Origin: an uncultured Eubacteriales bacterium
GTDB lineage: Bacteria > Bacillota > Clostridia > Oscillospirales > CAG-272
Reading direction: 5' to 3'
DNA length: 41,132 nt
Assembly: GCA_934401725.1 (NCBI GenBank)
Contig: CAKRSS010000013.1
Location: 1 to 41,132, forward strand
This document shows, one piece after another, positions 1-7,709 of this stretch (positions are counted from its first letter, which is position 1; each line of letters starts with the position of its first letter). The notes beneath the pieces are model-generated. The model had not been told where the DNA came from. It ran no database searches and worked only from the letters and a program-made list of their open reading frames with translations. The position numbers and the translations under genes were made by a program.

Positions 1-390
1 CCTTTTTCACCCTTTTCGCCCTGAGCGCCGGTGTCACCTTTTTCACCCTTTTCGCCCTGAGCGCCGGTGTCGCCTTTGTCACCCTTTTCGCCCTGAGCGC
101 CGGTGTCGCCTTTTTCGCCCTTTTCGCCCTGAGCTCCGGTGTCACCTTTTTCACCCTTTTCGCCCTGAGCGCCGGTGTCACCTTTTTCACCCTTTTCACC
201 TTGGGCTCCGGTGTCACCTTTTTCACCCTTTTCGCCCTGAGCGCCGGTGTCGCCTTTTTCACCCTTTTCACCTTGGGCTCCGGTGTCGCCTTTTTCACCC
301 TTTTCACCCTGGGCGCCGGTGTCGCCTTTTTCACCCTTTTCACCCTGGGCGCCGGTGTCGCCCTTATCGCCCTTGTCACCCTTCGCTGCG
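1..390. repeat. 36-bp tandem repeat coding for collagen triplets
   Basis: The hexamer GGTGTC recurs exactly every 36 bp at 30, 66, 102, 138, 174, 210, 246, 282, 318 and 354. Each unit codes on the minus strand for 12 residues of the type GDTGAQGEKGEK. Unit differences are mostly third-position changes, so the array is under coding constraint. Such arrays readily change copy number by slippage. Confidence 0.95.
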
Positions 391-830
391 GCAGAACCGT
401 CCTTACCTACGAGGGATGCGAGCCATTCGTCAAGCGTGCCCCTGAAGCCACGCTCCACGGCAAGCTCGTACGCCGACTTACCTACCGCGCCCTGCACTCC
501 GGCCGCGCCGTCAAGTCCGGCGTCGCCTTTGTCGCCTTTGTCGCCCTTGTCGCCCTTGTCGCCTTTGGCTCCGGTGTCACCCTTTTCGCCTTTCTCGCCT
601 TGAGCGCCCTGGGCTCCGGTGTCACCTTTGTCACCTTTATCGCCCTTGTCGCCTTTGTCGCCCTTTTCACCCTGAGCACCGGTGTCACCCTTCTCACCCT
701 AGATGCCCTGCTCGCCCTGCGGACCGGCCGGTCCGACCGCGCCTTCGCACGAAACGAGCGCAAAGAGCATCACGACCGTGATAAGAAGCGCGAGACCTCT
801 TGCAAAATTCTGTTTTGTAAACACGTTCAT
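1..830 (-). CDS. collagen-like repeat lipoprotein, 5' part, with in-frame amber codon
   Basis: The gene runs off the left edge of the window. The ATG at 828-830 is chosen because GGAGG lies just upstream (about 837-841). Residues 1-28 form a lipoprotein signal peptide ending in lipobox LVSC (Cys28). Collagen-type Gly-X-Y triplets begin straight after it (GAVGPAGPQGEQG). Codon 44 (699-701) is TAG; the same frame then stays open to base 1, reading GEKGDTGAQG-type triplets. The triplets are interrupted near 365-490 by a SAYELAVERGFRGTLDEWLASL-like module, a motif common in Firmicutes collagen-like surface and phage-tail proteins. CAG (Gln) at codon 44 would restore the pattern, so a point mutation is likely. 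Readthrough or recoding is the alternative. If made, the product would be a surface-anchored fibrous protein. Confidence 0.75.
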
Positions 831-934
831 GACAACAACCTCCAATGATTTTTCCTTTTGGTTCACTTGCAAAGCAGTCTCCGGCCAAACGGTTGACCTT
901 GAACGCGACAGGCGGTTGCGGGGGAAAAAGTGTA

Positions 935-1197
935 TCATAAAGTTTCTACCTTTATGACCCTGCGGCCGCCGCGTTGACGCTACTTCGACAAACCGCATTT
1001 TAGCATATTTTAGGGACTGTGTCAAGGGCTTTTTGAACACAAAGTTAATAATTTCATCTTTGCCTAAGACTATATTGCATTATGAGGAATGATATGGATG
1101 CAAAAGTGCGATTCCAGTCAAACTGCACTCGGGCGATAAAAATGTTCAATGCTGACAACGCTTTTTGAGGGGAAGTCATAAAGGTAGAAACTTTATG
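935..1197. repeat. inverted pair of a 23-bp hairpin motif
   Basis: The motif CATAAAG-N7-CTTTATG plus a flanking GAC occurs at about 935-958 and again, inverted, at about 1175-1197. Each copy is itself a hairpin with 7-bp arms. One lies in the 5' UTR of the collagen gene; the other lies in the gap before the aromatic transporter promoter and reads the opposite way. Identity fades outside the 23 bp. It could be a regulator site, an RNA element or the ends of a decayed element. I see no gene in 1026-1333. Confidence 0.6.
997..1025 (-). promoter_or_regulatory. promoter of the collagen-like gene
   Basis: On the minus strand, TTGACA (1020-1025) is followed by a 17-bp spacer and TAAAAT (997-1002). 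Transcription would start near 990, giving a 5' UTR of about 160 nt that contains the hairpin at 935-957. Confidence 0.75.
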
Positions 1198-1333
1198 GCA
1201 CTCCCCGTCCTCTCCTGACGCTTTTTCCCGCCCCAAAAAGCAACTCCCCCTCCACGATTCTGCAAATCGGGCCCGAAAATCGGGTTTTGTTCGAAAAATC
1301 TGCAATTTTTTTGATTTATTTTTTCATTTTGTC

Positions 1334-1362
1334 TTGACAAATGTGTCGGGCAGGTGTATAAT
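1334..1362 (+). promoter_or_regulatory. consensus promoter of the Tyr-leader/ABC importer operon
   Basis: TTGACA (1334-1339), a 17-bp spacer and TATAAT (1357-1362) match the housekeeping sigma consensus perfectly. The start of transcription would be near 1369, about 25 nt before the leader peptide ATG. Such a strong promoter fits control by downstream attenuation. Confidence 0.9.
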
Positions 1363-1394
1363 GTCTGCAACCAAATTGAAAGGAAAGCCGGGCT

Positions 1395-1466
1395 ATGAAC
1401 TGCGTTTTCAGCTTTGCATACGCATATTACTATTACTCCTATCTTCAGAGTAATAGCGTTTTGTGA
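1395..1466 (+). CDS. tyrosine-rich leader peptide (23 aa)
   Basis: A short open frame begins with ATG at 1395, preceded by the Shine-Dalgarno-like AGGAAA (1381-1386), and ends with TGA at 1464-1466. It codes for 23 residues including the run YAYYYYSY, six Tyr in eight codons, after two Phe residues. It sits between a consensus promoter and an intrinsic terminator, ahead of a transporter operon. Part of the Tyr run lies in the 5' arm of a 9-bp hairpin (1430-1438 with 1448-1456). This is the layout of ribosome-mediated attenuators such as trpL and pheL. The inferred role is sensing charged tRNA-Tyr: ribosome stalling at Tyr codons would change the fold of the following RNA. I do not recognise a named family for this leader. 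Confidence 0.75.
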   Translation: MNCVFSFAYAYYYYSYLQSNSVL

Positions 1467-1560
1467 TGCAGGCTGGCATGTGTTTCATTAGCAACGGACC
1501 TCGGGTTCCGTAAATTCGAAACATTGCGCACGGCGTCACGCCGTGCGCTTTCTGTTTTTA
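1430..1560 (+). terminator. attenuator region: pause hairpin, alternative stem, terminator
   Basis: Three structures follow one another. First is the hairpin CTATTACTC (1430-1438) with GAGTAATAG (1448-1456). Second is a possible long-range stem, GCA (1476-1478) plus TGTTTC (1481-1486) with GAAACA (1518-1523) plus TGC (1525-1527), enclosing a small hairpin at 1494-1511. Third is an intrinsic terminator, GCGCACGGC (1526-1534) with GCCGTGCGC (1540-1548), followed by a T-rich run. The second stem overlaps the base of the terminator, so it is a candidate antiterminator. The pairing scheme is inferred by eye. Confidence 0.7.
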
Positions 1561-1603
1561 TCTGCGAACACCGAAAAATTTCACCGAAAGGACTACCATC
1601 ACC

Positions 1604-2572
1604 ATGAAAAACTCATTTAAGAGAGCGCTCTGTCTCGTGCTCGCCGCGGCCACCGTGCTGTGCGCCGCCCTCTCGCTCGCCTCCTGCGGAGGCAAAAAGA
1701 CCTACACCATCGGCATCTGCCAGCTGGTACGTCACGAGGCGCTCGACGCCGCAACCCGGGGCTTCAAGGACGCGCTCATCAAAGAGCTCGGCGAGGAAAA
1801 CGTCACCTTCCTCGAGCAGAACGCCTCCAACGACAGCAACGCCTGCGGCACTATCGTCAACGGCTTTGTTTCCAAGAACGTTGACCTCATCATGGCCAAC
1901 GCCACCGCCGCGCTTCAGGCAGCCTACAACGCCACCTCCACCATCCCGATTCTCGGCACCTCCGTCACTGAGTACGGCGTGGCGCTCGGCATCGACAACT
2001 TCAGCGGAACCGTCGGCGGCAACGTCTCCGGCACCTCCGACCTCGCCCCGCTCGACAAACAGGCCGAGATGATTCTCGAGCTGTTCCCCGAGGCCCGGAA
2101 CGTCGGCCTGCTCTACTGCTCCGCCGAGCCCAACTCGGCATACCAGGTCAAGGTCGTTGAGGAGTACCTCACCGCAAAGGGCATCACCTGCACCCGCTTC
2201 TCCTTCAGCGACTCCAACGACATCTCCACCGTCGCCACCACCGCCGCTATGCAGAGCGACGTCATCTACGTCCCGACCGACAACACCGCCGCCTCCTGCA
2301 AGGAGACCATCGGCAACATAGTCAGAGAGCGCAAGGTGCCCGTCATCGCCGGAGAGAGCGGAATCTGCGCCGGCTGCGGCGTCGCGACGCTGTCCATCAG
2401 CTACTACGACCTCGGCTACAAAACCGGCGAGATGGCCGCCAAGATACTTAAGGGCGAAGCCAAAATCTCCGAAATGCCCATCGAGTACGCGCCCGCGACC
2501 AAGATGTACAACCCCGAGGTCTGCACCGAGCTGGGCATCACCATTCCTGAAGGCTACACCGCAATGAAATAA
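1604..2572 (+). CDS. ABC transporter substrate-binding lipoprotein, TrpX-like
   Basis: This is the extracytoplasmic binding protein of an importer, resembling the ABC substrate-binding family (PF04392 type) that includes streptococcal TrpX. Residues 1-28 are a lipoprotein signal with lipobox LASC (Cys28). The mature part opens with YTIGICQLVRHEALDAA, a typical first strand of this two-lobed fold. It is 322 aa, the usual length. The start has GAAAGGA upstream. It is first in a three-gene operon with permease and ATPase, behind a Tyr-rich leader. The ligand is therefore probably an aromatic amino acid, perhaps tyrosine. The family is clear; the exact ligand is inferred from context only. Confidence 0.88.
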   Translation: MKNSFKRALCLVLAAATVLCAALSLASCGGKKTYTIGICQLVRHEALDAATRGFKDALIKELGEENVTFLEQNASNDSNACGTIVNGFVSKNVDLIMANATAALQAAYNATSTIPILGTSVTEYGVALGIDNFSGTVGGNVSGTSDLAPLDKQAEMILELFPEARNVGLLYCSAEPNSAYQVKVVEEYLTAKGITCTRFSFSDSNDISTVATTAAMQSDVIYVPTDNTAASCKETIGNIVRERKVPVIAGESGICAGCGVATLSISYYDLGYKTGEMAAKILKGEAKISEMPIEYAPATKMYNPEVCTELGITIPEGYTAMK

Positions 2573-2594
2573 GCCCCCGCAGAAAGGAAAAACA

Positions 2595-3494
2595 ATGGAA
2601 TTCATCTCCGCACTGCCCGGAACCGTTGCCCAGGGTCTGATATGGGGCATCATGGCGATCGGCGTATATATTACCTATAAAATACTCGACATCGCCGACC
2701 TGACAGTCGACGGCTCCATCTGTACCGGTGCCGCCGTCTGCGCCATGCTGATAATCAACGGTCTTCCCTTCTGGCTCGCGATGATACTTGCGACGCTGTC
2801 CGGCGTCGTCGCGGGACTGCTGACCGGCATGCTACACATCGCCTTCGGCATCCCCGCCATACTCTCGGGCATACTGACGCAGCTCATTCTCTGGTCTGTC
2901 AACCTCAAGATAATGGGTCAGGCAAACCAGGCACTCTCGGCGCGCAACTACGAGGTCATGCTCTCGCAGATGAAACTTACCCCCGCGCTGATAGTTCTCG
3001 CGGTCTGCGCAGTGGTGCTGGTCGCGCTGCTCTACCTCTTCTTCGGGACTGAGCTCGGCGCATCGATCCGCGCCACCGGCATCAACCCCGCAATGAGCCG
3101 CGCGCAGGGCATTCATACCGACGTGACCAAGCTCATCGGCCTCGCGCTGTCGAACGGCATCGTCGCCTTCGCGGGCGCGCTGCTCTGCCAGTATCAGGGC
3201 TACTCCGACATCAATATGGGACGCGGCGCCGTCGTCATCGGCCTTGCTGCCGTGGTCATCGGCGAGGCGCTCATCTCGCACCTGCCGCAGAACTTTGCCA
3301 TCCGGCTTGTCGGCGTACTGCTCGGCGCGGTGATTTATTACATCGTTTACCAGATAGTTATCCTCATCGGACTTGACACCGACCTGCTCAAAATGTTCTC
3401 CGCAATCGTCGTCGCGCTGTTCCTCGGACTGCCGCACATAAAGAGCAAAATCGCCACCCGCCGTGGCCGCAAGGAGGGCAAGACACATGCTTGA
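2595..3494 (+). CDS. ABC transporter permease, TrpY-like
   Basis: A 299-aa polytopic membrane protein of the branched-chain/BPD_transp_2 permease type. It has about eight hydrophobic segments and the sequence GTELGASIRATGINPAMSRAQGI, the cytoplasmic coupling region typical of this family. It forms the membrane channel for the preceding lipoprotein and pairs with the following ATPase. It starts 22 nt after the binding-protein stop, with AGAAAGG as ribosome site. Its 3' end overlaps the ATPase start by 8 nt, so the two are translationally coupled. Confidence 0.88.
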   Translation: MEFISALPGTVAQGLIWGIMAIGVYITYKILDIADLTVDGSICTGAAVCAMLIINGLPFWLAMILATLSGVVAGLLTGMLHIAFGIPAILSGILTQLILWSVNLKIMGQANQALSARNYEVMLSQMKLTPALIVLAVCAVVLVALLYLFFGTELGASIRATGINPAMSRAQGIHTDVTKLIGLALSNGIVAFAGALLCQYQGYSDINMGRGAVVIGLAAVVIGEALISHLPQNFAIRLVGVLLGAVIYYIVYQIVILIGLDTDLLKMFSAIVVALFLGLPHIKSKIATRRGRKEGKTHA

Positions 3495-4287
3495 GCTTCA
3501 GAACGTTACAAAAGTATTTCACCCCGGCACGGTCAACGAAAAAATCGCGCTGAACGACATGTCGCTGCGGCTTGAGGACGGCGAGTTCGTAACCGTCATC
3601 GGCGGCAACGGCGCGGGCAAGAGCACCATGCAGAATATTATCTCGGGCGTCTTCCGTCCCGACTCTGGGCGCGTGCTCATCGACGGCATCGACGTGACCG
3701 CACTGCCCGAATACAAGCGCGCGAAGTACCTCGGCCGCGTCTTTCAGGACCCCTCCATGGGCACCGCCGCCGACATGCAGATTGAGGAAAACCTCGCGCT
3801 CGCGCAGCGTCGCGGCCGCCACCGCAGCCCCTTCCGCCCCGGTATCACCAAAAAGGAGCGCGAGGAGTACCGTCAGCTGCTCACCGAGCTGGGTCTCGGA
3901 CTCGAGACGCGCATGTCAGCCAAGGTCGGCCTGCTCTCGGGCGGCCAGCGCCAGGCGCTGACGCTGCTGATGGCGTCGCTCTCGCGTCCCAGACTGCTGC
4001 TGCTCGACGAACACACCGCCGCGCTCGACCCCAAGACCGCCGCCAAGGTGCTTGAGATTACCGACCGCATCGTCAAAGAAAACCACCTGCCGACGCTAAT
4101 GATAACGCACAACATGCGCGACGCCATCGCCTACGGCAACCGTCTGATTATGCTGTACGAGGGTCGCATCGTCGTCGACGTCGCAGGCGAGCAAAAGCAA
4201 AACCTCACCGTCGAGGACCTGCTCGCCCTCTTCAACAAGGCCAGCGGAATCGTTTTCGCAAACGACCGGGCGATACTGTCGGAGTAA
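3487..4287 (+). CDS. ABC transporter ATP-binding protein, TrpZ-like
   Basis: The ATPase of the same importer, 266 aa. Walker A GGNGAGKST lies at residues 39-47, the signature is LSGGQRQAL, and Walker B LLLLDEHTAALD is followed by the H-loop ITHNM. The ATG at 3487 is preferred over a more upstream start because AAGGAGG precedes it at the proper distance and it gives the family's usual start MLELQNVTKVF. It overlaps the permease by 8 nt. It is the last gene of the operon, followed by a strong terminator. Confidence 0.9.
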   Translation: MLELQNVTKVFHPGTVNEKIALNDMSLRLEDGEFVTVIGGNGAGKSTMQNIISGVFRPDSGRVLIDGIDVTALPEYKRAKYLGRVFQDPSMGTAADMQIEENLALAQRRGRHRSPFRPGITKKEREEYRQLLTELGLGLETRMSAKVGLLSGGQRQALTLLMASLSRPRLLLLDEHTAALDPKTAAKVLEITDRIVKENHLPTLMITHNMRDAIAYGNRLIMLYEGRIVVDVAGEQKQNLTVEDLLALFNKASGIVFANDRAILSE

Positions 4288-4303
4288 GTCTGCAACACGC
4301 ATA

Positions 4304-4342
4304 CAAAAAAGGAACAGCACCACATGGTGCTGTTCCTTTTTG
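4304..4342 (+). terminator. intrinsic terminator of the TrpXYZ-like operon
   Basis: An 11-bp stem, GGAACAGCACC (4311-4321) with GGTGCTGTTCC (4326-4336), loop ACAT, flanked by A-run and T-run. It can act in both directions. Confidence 0.9.
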
Positions 4343-4349
4343 TTTGTGT

Positions 4350-4540
4350 CTCACCCAAACTGACTGTTATACAGCGCGGCGTACGTACCTCCCGCGGGCT
4401 GGCAGTGTCCGGTTCGGCCCTTCATGAGCGGCTTCTTGCCCGCTCCCGTCGCGCCGACGATGGCTATCTTCTGTCACGTGCGTGCGGTGAAGATGATGTT
4501 CTTCATGAGCAGCCTGTCGGACGAGTATCAGAGCACTCTT
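4350..4540 (-). pseudogene. remnant of an ABC exporter ATPase
   Basis: On the minus strand the frame reads MKNIIFTART, a TGA, then QKIAIVGATGAGK, an unmistakable Walker A of an exporter-type ABC ATPase (normally ...PGQKIAIVG.TGAGKTT). After the Walker A the frame jumps to GGTYAALYNSQFG and a stop, which is the typical extreme C-terminus of such exporters. About 200 residues (Q-loop to H-loop) are therefore deleted and one in-frame stop is present. No membrane domain is found. It is a dead fragment left by gene decay. Confidence 0.7.
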
Positions 4541-4607
4541 TCCGCTCTAAAATATCGCCCGGTTGGCAGTCTAAGGCCTCGCAGATTCTGTCCAGGGGTC
4601 TCAAAGC

Positions 4608-4640
4608 GCCGCCCCCGGAATCCGGGGGCGGCGCGGCTTT
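4608..4640. terminator. GC-rich hairpin 3' of the propeller-like gene
   Basis: GCCGCCCCCGGA pairs with TCCGGGGGCGGC, a long GC stem just beyond the stop codon of the minus-strand gene ending at 4653, with T-rich flanks. It is the probable terminator for that gene. Confidence 0.7.
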
Positions 4641-4652
4641 ATATAAGCGTCT

Positions 4653-5678
4653 TTATTTGGATATATCCGTCGCGTAGCAGTACTTTGCGGAGGTGAATTT
4701 GCCGAATATGTACTTGTTTGTCGCCGACTCGCACATGGTGTAGAGCTTGCCGTCGACTATGACAATCTCCTCGGCCATGGGCGCGAGCTTGATGTCGCCG
4801 ACAAGGGTCGAGCTGTCGAGCACGTAGAGCGGGACGGTCTGTCCGAGCACTGTTATGCTGCCCTCCTCCTTTGTCGCGTCATAGCTGTATATGTGCGAGA
4901 ACGCAACGGCGTAGGAGGTGGAAAGATAGATTCTGCCCTGCGCGTCAAAGCACATTCCCTGCACAAGACCGCGGATGGAGTAGGCGCGCTCGACCTTGTC
5001 GGAAATACCGAGCGGCGCGCTGTCGTCGAAGCTGTAAGCAAGGATGAGCGCGGTGTTCTCGTCGCCCGCCGCGGTTTTGTACTTGTGCGAGTCGGGCGTT
5101 TCGTAATTCTCCGCGCGGTAGAACTCGCCGACGTATATCATGTCGCCCTCGGCGTGCGTGAAGGAAACGCGCAGCTTGTCGCCCTCAGTCGACGTTTTGA
5201 ACCGCCCGACCGACTTTACGCTGTCGCCGTCCGCCGCCGAGAGAAAATCGGCCTTGTTGTAAACCCTTAACCCACTACCGTCCGCGACGTAAACGTAGCC
5301 CCCGTGCACAGTAATGCCGCCGACGTGCCCGGTGAAGGCGCTGCCGTCCTCCTTAGCAAGGTTCAGCCGCTTGACCTCCTTGCCGTCCTCCTTTGAGACG
5401 AGCGACACCTGCGAGGCGTTGCCATCCGTTCTGTAGCCTGTGATGAAGAAGGTGTCGTTCTCGCTGTCGTACGCGAGACCCTGATGTATCATACCGTCCG
5501 AAATTCCGGGGATGACGAAGGATTTTTCCGAATTCCTGTAATACTCTCTTACGGGAAAGCGGAAGTACACTCTGATTCCGAGGAGCAGAAGCAGCACGAG
5601 CCCGAGAATGCAGCAAAGAATTATTCCCACGATCTTACCTATCCTCTTTCCTATGGATGTTGTTTTTGCCTGTGACAT
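4653..5678 (-). CDS. membrane-anchored protein with propeller-like extracellular domain
   Basis: 341 aa. A basic N-terminus (KTTSIGKRIGK) is followed by one hydrophobic segment (about residues 15-38), giving an N-in, C-out anchor. The outer part has repeated strand-turn motifs such as GLAYDSENDTFFITGYR, GGITVHGGYVYVADGSGLRVYN and GMCFDAQGRIYLSTSY, spaced like blades of a beta-propeller. ATG at 5678 is preferred over a GTG at 5687 because AAAGGTG lies 7 nt upstream. I recognise no specific family; a binding or sensing role outside the membrane is a guess. It is monocistronic. Confidence 0.75.
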   Translation of the reverse strand: MSQAKTTSIGKRIGKIVGIILCCILGLVLLLLLGIRVYFRFPVREYYRNSEKSFVIPGISDGMIHQGLAYDSENDTFFITGYRTDGNASQVSLVSKEDGKEVKRLNLAKEDGSAFTGHVGGITVHGGYVYVADGSGLRVYNKADFLSAADGDSVKSVGRFKTSTEGDKLRVSFTHAEGDMIYVGEFYRAENYETPDSHKYKTAAGDENTALILAYSFDDSAPLGISDKVERAYSIRGLVQGMCFDAQGRIYLSTSYAVAFSHIYSYDATKEEGSITVLGQTVPLYVLDSSTLVGDIKLAPMAEEIVIVDGKLYTMCESATNKYIFGKFTSAKYCYATDISK

Positions 5679-5780
5679 AATTTTCACCTTTCTGCCTCGG
5701 CCCTTTCCGGCGCCGCAACGCTACTAATATATCACATTTTGTCCGATTAGTCAAGCGTGTCGGGAGCAAAGGCGGGATTT

Positions 5781-6608
5781 TCACTCCCCTATCAGCGGCG
5801 TGCTTCTGCAATCCGACTGCAGGGAATACGCGCCGCGGTACCCAATCTCACGCGCGACGAGGAACAGCGCTATCAGCTTGTGGCTGGGTCTCGAGTGGAA
5901 CAGCCTTCTTTCCCGACCGTTGAGTGTCACCTCCTGTTTCCAGACCGCCCGCAGAAGGGTCAGCTCCTCCATAACGCTCTCGATGCGTTCCTCGCCGATG
6001 CCGCACTCCCGCGCGAGCGCCGCGCTCTCAAAAATGTAGTTTGCGGGTCTGCGGCACAGCCAGACCAGCGCGTTTATGGTGTCCTCGTGCGACAGCGCCG
6101 TAAAAACGTCCCGTAAAAACCCGCTCTCACCGAGAAAAGCTCCGAACCCCTCCTCCGGCTGAGGAAATACCGCAAAGAAGGGCTCGCGGCCGTTCGATAC
6201 CATCGTGAATCCGTTATCCAGCAGAATGTAGGACGAGTTATGCTGATTTTTCAGCTCGTCCGGATCGTATTTCCGGCCGATTTCCATGCGGCAGTTGAAC
6301 AGGCCGCGCTCGATCTGCCAGCATATCTCCCGCGCCAGCCGGAAACGGTCGTTCGGCGTCGTGTCGTGTATCAGGGATATTACACGGCGCGAAATGTCGG
6401 CCATGGAGACCGCGTCGTTGCCGAACAGCTCGTCAAGCGACACGCCGAGCTCGCCCGCAAGCGGGACGAGCAGCGCGCCGTCGGGATATGTCTCGCTTGT
6501 TTCCCATTTTGACACCGCCTGTGCCGAGACGCCGAGCCGCGCGGCGAGCTGTTCCTGCGTAAAATTCCTCTCAAGCCGGAGCTTTTTGATGTTTTCGGAT
6601 AAGCTCAT
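5781..6608 (-). CDS. XRE-family regulator with C-terminal winged-helix-like region
   Basis: 275 aa. Residues 4-62 form a helix-turn-helix of the Cro/XRE type (LRLERNFTQEQLAARLGVSAQAVSKWETSETYPD). A middle region carries FFAVFPQPEEGFGAFLGESGF, and the C-terminal part has a second helix-turn-helix-like stretch (ALARECGIGEERIESVMEEL). The start overlaps the stop of the preceding regulator as ATGA, with TAGGAGGGG upstream, so the pair is translationally coupled. Both end in a similar GAYS/QAYS motif, suggesting an ancient duplication. The effector is unknown. Confidence 0.8.
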   Translation of the reverse strand: MSLSENIKKLRLERNFTQEQLAARLGVSAQAVSKWETSETYPDGALLVPLAGELGVSLDELFGNDAVSMADISRRVISLIHDTTPNDRFRLAREICWQIERGLFNCRMEIGRKYDPDELKNQHNSSYILLDNGFTMVSNGREPFFAVFPQPEEGFGAFLGESGFLRDVFTALSHEDTINALVWLCRRPANYIFESAALARECGIGEERIESVMEELTLLRAVWKQEVTLNGRERRLFHSRPSHKLIALFLVAREIGYRGAYSLQSDCRSTPLIGE

Positions 6609-7495
6609 TTTATTGCCCCTCCTATCATTTTACAGCCACCGTGGTGGTAGTAGCTATACGCCTGCCTGCCGCACATCCGCTCATATGCGAGGGAAATTAC
6701 CGCTAAAATCAGGCCGTCACCATAGCATTCGTAAAAGTTCACGTCCCCCTCGGCAAGGTGTGCCAACTGACTGTCGCACTCCCCGACGTCGCAAAACTGC
6801 TTCAGTATCTCCGAGACGCGCTCCTCCGGCACGCCGGTATGCGCGGCCACATAGTCCGCCGTGAACGCTGTGTAGCAGTCGGTCGAGTGGACGAAATAAA
6901 GCACCGAAAGCGCCTCTTCGTCGGCCAAAAAGCGGAAAAACTTTGCTATTTTCCGCTGCTTCCCGACATCCCGGAGCCACGCGAAATTATTTTTGTTCCG
7001 CAGCAGCGTGACGGACAGGTTGACGTCATCCGAGCTCGCCACGAATTTGAATATGTCGCGCATCGAAATCTCCGAGCGCGAGAAGCGGGCATCCGGCGCC
7101 GGGTAGGCATCGACGTCCGTGCTGTCGCGGCGGGCACGTCCGTCGTGTCCGTCGTGTCCGTCACGCCCGACTCTGAAGATGGCCGGAATAATGGCGCTCT
7201 CCGTCTCAAACGCCTTCAGCACCGCCTCACGGAACCCGAGCCCGGCGAACATGGCGCGGACGGTCTCCCCGGTGCTGTCGGCCCGCTCCTCCGCGAGCCC
7301 GAGCAGCGCGTCGGTCGAAACGCCGAAGTATTCGGACAGCGCCGCGAGCATGGGGATGTCGGGCATGGAAGTACCCGTTTCCCACTTTGAAATTGTTTTG
7401 TTGGAGACAGACAGCGCCTGCGCCACCTCATCCTGCGTGACGCCCCTGTTCTGCCTCATCCGTGCCAGCTTTTCGCCTATTTTGCATTCATACAT
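6605..7495 (-). CDS. XRE-family regulator, paralogue of its downstream neighbour
   Basis: 296 aa. The N-terminal XRE domain (ARMRQNRGVTQDEVAQALSVSNKTISKWETGTSMPD) is followed by a linker with DGHDGHDG repeats (about residue 115), then a helical region and a winged-helix-like stretch (YVAAHTGVPEERVSEILKQF) near residue 225. ATG at 7495 is preferred to the GTG at 7504 because AGAGGTG lies 6 nt upstream. It is first of a two-gene operon with 5781-6608. The promoter and a large inverted repeat in its leader suggest self-regulation. The target genes are not evident. Confidence 0.8.
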   Translation of the reverse strand: MYECKIGEKLARMRQNRGVTQDEVAQALSVSNKTISKWETGTSMPDIPMLAALSEYFGVSTDALLGLAEERADSTGETVRAMFAGLGFREAVLKAFETESAIIPAIFRVGRDGHDGHDGRARRDSTDVDAYPAPDARFSRSEISMRDIFKFVASSDDVNLSVTLLRNKNNFAWLRDVGKQRKIAKFFRFLADEEALSVLYFVHSTDCYTAFTADYVAAHTGVPEERVSEILKQFCDVGECDSQLAHLAEGDVNFYECYGDGLILAVISLAYERMCGRQAYSYYHHGGCKMIGGAIK

Positions 7496-7525
7496 GGTCT
7501 TCACCTCTCAAAAAAATCAAGTTTT

Positions 7526-7616
7526 CACCGCACAATTCCGATGGTGCAATTGCGCGGTGATGCCTCAAGTCCGGAGCTTGCACGTTTATTATAGACTAAA
7601 CCGTGGGTAGAGTCAA
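7526..7616 (-). promoter_or_regulatory. promoter and leader inverted repeat of the XRE pair
   Basis: Minus-strand TTGACT (7611-7616), 17-bp spacer, TATAAT (7588-7593). In the leader, CACCGC-A-CAATT (7526-7537) pairs with AATTG-C-GCGGTG (7548-7559), a possible operator or RNA hairpin for autoregulation. Confidence 0.7.
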
Positions 7617-7709
7617 TGAAGTGAAATTCAATTTGTTCTACGGACAGGAGATATGTTGGTGTGACATTCAAACAACAGGATAGGATCCGACGTTAAATTC
7701 GTCTCAAAA

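Noticed and set aside
1..390. CRISPR-like array with 36-bp period
   Set aside because: The whole 36 bp is repeated with no unique spacers, and it translates as collagen triplets in frame with a lipoprotein signal.
1369..1560. T-box riboswitch before the importer
   Set aside because: No T-box sequence (TGG-ACCGCG type) and no specifier-loop stem layout could be found; the leader peptide explains the region better.
1613..2653. 346-codon minus-strand open frame
   Set aside because: It is the antisense of the TrpX-like gene; the plus frame has a signal peptide, ribosome site and family motifs. GC-rich genes give long antisense frames.
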